From contig JAJEKV010000093.1 of NCBI GenBank assembly GCA_021234155.1, positions 2,029,712 through 2,093,711 of the forward strand: a DNA stretch of 64,000 nucleotides, written 5' to 3'. Below, in pieces: positions 58,643 to 64,000 of this stretch. How positions within the stretch are numbered: the first letter of the stretch is position 1; each line of letters starts with the position of its first letter. The notes beneath the pieces were generated by a model that saw only the letters and a program-made list of their open reading frames with translations, ran no database searches and was not told the origin of the DNA. The DNA comes from Isoetes taiwanensis (taxonomy: Eukaryota > Streptophyta > Lycopodiopsida > Isoetales > Isoetaceae). The position numbers and the translations under genes are program-made.

Positions 58643-58675
<33 letters not shown>
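56662..58675 (+). mobile_element. L1-type LINE, C-terminal part with poly(A) tail (copy B)
   Basis: Starts inside ORF2 because its 5' part was removed with the 2.1 kb block. Frame 56,723-57,049 has SIFWNPYLSRDNYTPLAI and KWSELNIVHLGDL; frame 57,067-57,516 carries the zinc-binding RVT domain with HDWTLNNKGAYKVSI, EYFIWLVANG, CPLHCNN and a restored MNHIFIFPKPCSFWNWF. The WNIWKHRNR segment and stop (57,697) are typical of plant L1 ORF2. A 3' untranslated region of about 900 bp ends in (CT)n (58,626-58,643) and about 32 A (58,644-58,675). Copy A matches only to about 57,550. It would have supplied reverse transcriptase for target-primed integration; it is inactive here. Confidence 0.85.
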
Positions 58676-58678
<3 letters not shown>

Positions 58679-59742
58679 AGACAGAAGTTCCTGCAAGAAT
58701 GTGTTGATCAGTGTTTTCAATAATAATATTTTTAGACAGATTAAGATACTTTTTGGGGCTGGGCAAATCTGACATTTCTTTCCTCGACTCCATCTTCTTC
58801 GAACTTTACTGCCATACATTTCACATATGTGACAAAACTTATGCAATTGTAAGGCATGGTTATTGCTCTTCTTGGTGATTTGGTTTTGTAAGGATTCATC
58901 CTGGCTAGTTGGAATCCTTGGTTTCACATGAATGATAGGTTTTCAACTACTCATATAGTAAATGAATGATATCCTCTATCATGGTTATTCATGCAAAAAA
59001 TGAACAGTTATGTCGTTGTTTGCTTGTAAGAAAATTGAAAGAACAATAGAAATTGAGAAACACATCGCCGCAAACAAAAGCCGGACGGAGAACATGGAGG
59101 ATATATAATAGAAGTATGTGCTACTTTTAAAGGAAGAACTCTTTCTGTATGGTCTTCCTGGTTGCAAAACTTGCCTATAGGAAATGGCTACATATTAACA
59201 CATAGCCAGATTGAATAACATGAGAATTTTGATTGCACAAGGCCCCCAAAATTGAATTAGTATGATTTTTTTCCAATGGTTTCTTAATAGAAACCAATTC
59301 TTAAAATCAATATCGATTTGTGGGCCAAAAAGTTTACAAACCATGTCTAATTACATAACATAGTTTATCAATACACTTTCATAATATGACAAACAAATAT
59401 TGTTTCGAAACGTGGTACTGAAATATGATAATTGTAGCTAATTTTTATGACAACTTAAATACATAATGGGTACTACTACTTAATTTATCAAGTTTATGGG
59501 AATGGTATTTAATCACATCTATTATCTTTGGTTTATTGACATTGTAACTTTGCGTGCGTAATTAGTATGGTATTTTATGGTGATTTATCATCATTGTAAT
59601 GTAAATGCATAGTCATTATGATATTTTATAGTAATTAAACACCAATAAAACTATGCGTGGTTTTACAGTAGTATTTGTTTTTTCCATGATGCCAAAGAAT
59701 GTGAAAAACTAGCACGTTTGTTTTCACGATATCAATACAATT
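58676..59742. other. Non-genic AT-rich interval between two LINEs
   Basis: Contains only short unsupported frames, several crossing the adjacent poly(A). I see no repeat or RNA gene. Confidence 0.55.
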
Positions 59743-60359
59743 ATAGAATAGAATAGAATAGAATATGATTTTATCGCCCACTCTGAGACCAACCGCCTAT
59801 GGGACCTGTGTACAAAGAGAGAGAGCAGAAGGGATATACTACGGGGATTAAAACCCCCACCTCAAGGGTTTTCGGGAAAAACCTTAGTAGCAATAAGGAT
59901 GCTTACATACTGCCTGCTTATATACATAATCACAAGTACAATTTGAGGTTAATCGGGGACGGGGGCATAATCGAAGTCCCGCAGATCCATTACCTCCCTG
60001 AGGTACGATCCCAACAAGCCTACAGAGGCCGTAGGCTCTCAAGGGCTCATGCAAGGCCTGATGGGGACAACTAATCGAGCATACCGAGCCCGGATATGCT
60101 CGTACACGGACAGCCCGGAGGGCGTGACTTTCATCCTCAATGGGCCCCCTGCTGGCAAAGACTGACTGGCCCTCACGCTGCCCCCCAATCCATCTCCCCT
60201 GCCTCAATGCGGGAGGTGGTGTGCACCGCGGGCGAATGGAAGCAATCACCCCCGGGCGCTTTTCATGGGTAGATGGGTGCGCAGTAGTGGTGTGGGCCCC
60301 TCGTGAGCATGGGATTAACCTCGCCGTCGATAATTTGCCACCTTGACATGTGATAGGGC

Positions 60360-61890
60360 CTCAAGATCCCAAAGCTTGGCCATGAAGCAAGCATCCAAGC
60401 ATCGCTTCAAGGCAGCTGCGTTCTTCTTCCGGTGTATGCACCGGTCCACATCGCGGTGTGCGCGACATTCCATAGCGAACCACCGGGCTTGCTTTGTCTT
60501 TCCAAAGAAGCTTTGAGTCGCCAAGGGCCCATCGCCACGCCAAAGCAAGGTTGGGCAGCCGGGCTTCATCCATAGCCACCACCTTCTCGAAGTAAATAAT
60601 GTGACGCTCCAAAGCAGCCCTCAGAATGGAAGGAAGCTCGTCTCTTGGAGCAAGATCTCGATATGGGACCGCGGATTTCACCCCGCAGCCGGCCAAGAAA
60701 GCTTTCAGTACACTCTAGATCGCTCCAAGTGGTGAGGGATATCACCGGCCCCCACACTTCTCGCCCCATAGAGGAGGACGGTTCAACCAAGGCCCGGAAC
60801 AAGTGTGCCTGGTGACCCCATGCATACCGGCCTCCTGGCCTTGTGATCTGTTGTTTTGCATTGCATGTGGCTTTCTGTACCGCAAAGGACTGGGTAACCC
60901 GATGGATGCATCCCAAAGGTGTGGTAGTAGAAAACTCAATGCCCAAATACTTATAAGATCGAGCCACCTCCACTACCGCCCCGGTAAGTGAATGAGGGAA
61001 GACGGGTGCCGGATGATGGGACCAAAGCACCCTTTGTCTTGGCCAAGTTAACTCTCATGTCGCTGAATTGGCGTAAAGTGTCCAAAGCATCCGTGGTGCT
61101 GCATGTCCTCCGGGTATATGCGAAAGGTGCCAACATCATCGCGATATATGAGTTGCCGGATTATGTGGTGCATCAACCGCGCCTCGCCTGCTCAAGCCTA
61201 GCCATTCTTCTAGCCGGTCAATGTACAAGCCGAAGAGCTGCGGGGATAGAGGGCAGCCCCCGGCGCACCCCAATGCTACTAACAACGGGCTCCCCGACAA
61301 GCAGGAGACTAATCGAGCAAGCCTCAGATAGTCCAGATATAGCATTCTGCAAGTCGACGGGGTCCCTAGTCGCCTCAACCGCTATCCCACAACTTATCCC
61401 GAGGCATCGCGGTCAAAAGCCTTTGGCTAAATCCACAAAGCAACAAGATGCATTCTCAAGGCCGATTCCGCGCTATCCTCTATGAGTGTTCGCAGAGTGA
61501 AGATATGGTCAATAGTAGAATGCCGGGGCGGAAGCTCACCGGAGGCGGCCCTCCTCACTTCTCCATCCTCCGCCCAAAGTGTCAATCGCCAAGAATCCCG
61601 GCAAGCAACTTGGCAAAGACAGAATGACCATAATGGTAACGATAGTTGGTCGGGCTGTGGGGGTCCCCCGCTTTGTATATGGGCACAACTCTACCGGGTA
61701 GTCCGCTATGGGGAAGCCTTCTTTGCAATGCCCCGTTGAAGAGAGGCCGCGGAGAACCGCACCATTGGGGGCCCGCCCACTTGAGAAGCTCACCAGATAC
61801 CATCCAAATCACGGGCCTTCCCGTTAGCGAGGGCGTTGCAGGCCCATTATGACATCCCTTCAAGAATGACCTGCTAGCCCGGCTCATGGA
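60360..61890 (-). pseudogene. Reverse transcriptase and C-terminal region of the pentanucleotide-tail LINE
   Basis: Motifs in order on the minus strand: VVPIYKAGDPHSPTNYR (about 61,690-61,640), the standard non-LTR RT entry block; GCPLSPQLFGLYIDRLEEWL (about 61,260-61,200), the conserved block before the active site; a DDV remnant of the YADD box at about 61,140 followed by TDALDTLRQFSDMRVNLAKT (about 61,110-61,030); then RSYKYLGIEFSTT (about 60,960-60,920), the post-RT thumb block. Downstream LFRALVEPS and LERHIIYFEKV lie in a C-terminal domain without known motifs. Each block is in a different frame. The text differs clearly from the poly(A) L1-type LINEs in the same window. Confidence 0.82.
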
Positions 61891-62639
61891 GGTACCGGTG
61901 CTCGGCTTCCCATTGGGTCATACAAATGCCGCAAGTATCTCACCCATTGTTCCGGTAATATTTCCGTGGGTCAGGTAAGGTGCTTACTCAAGACCTTTCT
62001 CCGTAAGGCCCTAGGGTGGCGGTCTAGAAGACCAAACATCTGCTGGCCGGTGCTCGCGAAGGTACCTAGCTTTCTTTGGTCTTGAGGAAGGAGCGGTATT
62101 GACGACGGCTCCGCTTAATGGTGGGGTCCAAAGCACTTCATGAGCCATCGCTTTCAGCTCCCCGACATTTGTCATCGAACCGCTGATTGTGGGGAAGGTG
62201 GATTGCAGCCCCCTGTGGGATCGCCGAGAGTGGTCTCTCCCAAAGCATCCGTCCCCTACCCTCCAAGGAGCCGGTTCACCGGGCCGCCTCACGCTGAAGT
62301 GTGGGGAGTTGCAAAGACTCCCGCAGCTCATGCTCAAGCATCCTCGCATAGACCGCCGCATGATCATAGTCCGCACGCAACCGTGGTACATGGGGTGTTG
62401 GGGCAATGGGTGCTCGGGTTGGCCCGCCACCCTATCCGCAAGAACAGGGCTGATGGTGAGTCTACTTCCTCGTCCCCGCCACCGCCCCGACACATCGGGC
62501 GCAGTGATCAAGTGTAGGCATTGCTCGCCCGCTAGCACGCATCCACCACACCGGGTGCCGCACCTGGTTCTCCCTTGCCTACAAGTGAAGCGGCCGAGGA
62601 CGACCATCGCGGTACAGCCCATTGCAAATGACCAAGTCA

Positions 62640-63190
62640 AAGATATCGCCAAAGAACAAAGAAATGCCACCATACCGCGGTCACCGGGTCATTATCCGAC
62701 GCCCTTTGGTCAAACCATCTCAATGGGTCCATTTGCAACACATCCTCGCCTAGAGGTGCTAATTTTGGGATCCGCTCGCCTCGGGTGGCGCCAAGCATTG
62801 AAATCTCCAAGCAATATGACCTTGCCCAATTGTTCAGACCGGCCAGATGTCATCATATAGATCGACATAGGGCTCCCCAATCCACATCCACATCCGCGCG
62901 GTGGTAAAAGTTGCTCTCAAAGATGTGGGAAGTAGCAAGCCGCCACAAAGAGAGGGCTGCCATTGCCGTTTCGCACTGCACTCCACGTATCTGTTGTGCT
63001 GCCCGCTTTGGTGGAGACCGATTGGGCCAGCCCGGGTAATAACATGCAATTCCTCCGCGGTGTCCTCGCTTTCCCGGTGCACTCATTGAAGACGGAGTAG
63101 CGCCGGGTATCCCCGCAAATCGTAGCCTGTGACCAAAGATGTTCCCATGTTTCCATGAGGAAGATAAGGTCCATGTCCATGGCTTAAATT
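62640..63190 (-). pseudogene. Endonuclease-like region of the pentanucleotide-tail LINE
   Basis: A minus-strand block reads MDMDLIFLMETWEHL, matching the glutamate-containing LxLxET(W) motif of apurinic-type LINE endonucleases, then GDTRRYSVFNECTG and, in the adjacent frame, GHRGGIACYYPGWP and SLWRLATSHIFESNFYHRA. Further motifs (the SDH end block) could not be found through the frameshifts. The enzyme would nick the target DNA to prime reverse transcription. Assignment rests mainly on the ETW block and its position upstream of the RT. Confidence 0.6.
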
Positions 63191-63424
63191 GAGATTGCCC
63201 CCCCTCTTCGCCATGGAAAGCCACCAATTCCGGTGATACCACGCCGAGGCACGATCCCTATTTAGTGGCATGCATCGCCACTTCAGTCCGGTGGTAGTGG
63301 TGGTCCTGTGGGGAGCGGAAGATGTGGATGCTCGTCAGCGGGCCGGGGCCCCTCGAGGGGACTCGAGGGCCGGAGTGCCCGCATCCCTCGCTTTGGCCGC
63401 ATCACTTCCAAGATCCTTCCCTAC

Positions 63425-63994
63425 TCAGCCCCGCCCCCTCCATGTCAAGGCGGCAGCCCTCGACTTTGGCCACCACGCCTCGGGTCTCTTCAGGTCAGGC
63501 CGGGTCAAGTCCCGGTCAACGCACAGGGCCGTCCCCTTCAACTTCCGGCCCCGACGCAGATGGCCACCCGCCTCGCACGCTCTCAATCGGAAGATGACCA
63601 CCCGGGCGATCGTATGCCAATTCCATGACGACTCGCCTTTCCAATGGTCACAGGTGCCGGGAACATCATCCGGGTCCAAGATGCGGTGGTCCGAGTCCGG
63701 AAGTGAGATGTTCTCCCCGACTCCTCGGGCCGCCCGACTACCACATTGGCGGCTCCTCGCCTCTATATTCTCGAGTTCGGGCGGGGCCGCACTGTGTGTT
63801 GGTTGAGGTGGGTGAGGCATAGGCGCGTCGCGGGCCGGCCGGGTGGTGGCGGCCCACGCGGATCCGGGATGTGTCCGGCAGCGATGTGTTCCAGTTGACG
63901 CCCCGTAGGTTGGTGGGTTCGCGGGGTTGGTGTGTCTTTCTTTGTGGTTTCGCTTCTCCGAGTCCGAGCTCGCCTCTTGCGTGACGCTGTCATG
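63425..63994 (-). pseudogene. Basic, proline- and arginine-rich region upstream of the endonuclease
   Basis: Frames of 131 and 76 codons are rich in R, P and G (for example RKRRARTRRSETTKK) with no recognised domain. By position it could be ORF1 or the N-terminal part of the LINE. It is very GC-rich, so long open frames arise by chance on all phases; coding status is uncertain. Confidence 0.3.
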
Positions 63995-64000
63995 TCTTGC

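Larger units (their letters stand above)
59743..64000 (-). mobile_element. LINE with pentanucleotide tail, running off the right edge
   Basis: Reading leftward on the minus strand: a basic proline-rich region (about 63,990-63,425), endonuclease-like region (about 63,190-62,640), reverse transcriptase (about 61,890-60,950), a C-terminal region (to about 60,360) and a 3' untranslated region. The latter has a stem-loop (59,849-59,873), a terminal GGTTGGTCTCAGAGTGGGCG motif and (TATTC)n tail (59,744-59,765) instead of poly(A). The interior is strikingly GC-rich compared with the AT-rich flank. Frames change often, so it cannot encode protein as read. Fragments at 409-933 and 18,719-18,770 belong to the same or a related family. 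Confidence 0.85.

Noticed and set aside
62011-62860. Frames over 220 codons on both strands
   Set aside because: High GC content makes long open frames by chance; only minus-strand fragments fit a LINE, and this segment lies between recognised blocks.
1-64000. Repeat-induced or APOBEC-like hypermutation as the cause of copy differences
   Set aside because: Differences include many small indels and both-direction changes at CTG/CAG, not one-way C-to-T or G-to-A transitions.

Overview
Nuclear DNA of a land plant, almost entirely transposable elements and their decay products. It contains Ty1/copia and Ty3/gypsy LTR elements, two kinds of LINE, miniature inverted-repeat elements and remnants of a spliced plant-type WDR20-like WD40 gene. 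One LINE (right end, minus strand) has a non-poly(A) pentanucleotide tail and an RT core of a kind I associate with seed-free plants and green algae, so a fern or other seed-free plant is a guess, not a demonstration. I see no convincingly intact host gene, tRNA, rRNA or CRISPR array.

The main organisation is a large direct duplication. Copy A (1 to about 18,784, cut by the window edge) and copy B (from at most 19,924 to about 57,550) match almost base for base outside insertions and a characteristic class of small differences. Copy A alone carries a truncated LINE tail (409-933), a 1.4 kb insertion with a minisatellite (2,914-4,326), a nested TIR element plus MITE (5,477-6,732), a small retroposed fragment inside a WD40 intron (14,120-14,225), a 52-bp LINE tail (18,719-18,770) and a 2,140-bp block missing from B (15,702-17,841). 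Copy B alone carries a 3.1 kb TIR element plus MITE (20,814-24,039), a nearly intact 5.9 kb copia element with a perfect 5-bp target-site duplication (24,839-30,722) and a 15.4 kb gypsy element (34,244-49,690). The gypsy element has a TRIM-like insertion in its left LTR and a second, degraded copia nested in its 3' part. Copy A holds the empty site for the copia and approximately for the gypsy element.

From 57,551 the window continues through the rest of a poly(A) LINE, about 1 kb without features, and then a badly disrupted minus-strand LINE (59,743 to the right edge) with endonuclease-like, reverse-transcriptase and C-terminal regions.

The most informative observation concerns the sequence itself. 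Differences between A and B, and between LTR pairs, cluster at CTG and CAG trinucleotides (CTGA read as CACGA, CAGG as CGGG, CTGG as CCG or CGG). At several sites each copy is damaged where the other is clean. The primer-binding sites of three LTR elements deviate from the usual initiator-tRNA site by exactly this rule. This looks like consensus error at methylated CHG sites, so many frameshifts here are probably not biological. For the same reason A and B may be two haplotypes joined by the assembler rather than a true tandem duplication.
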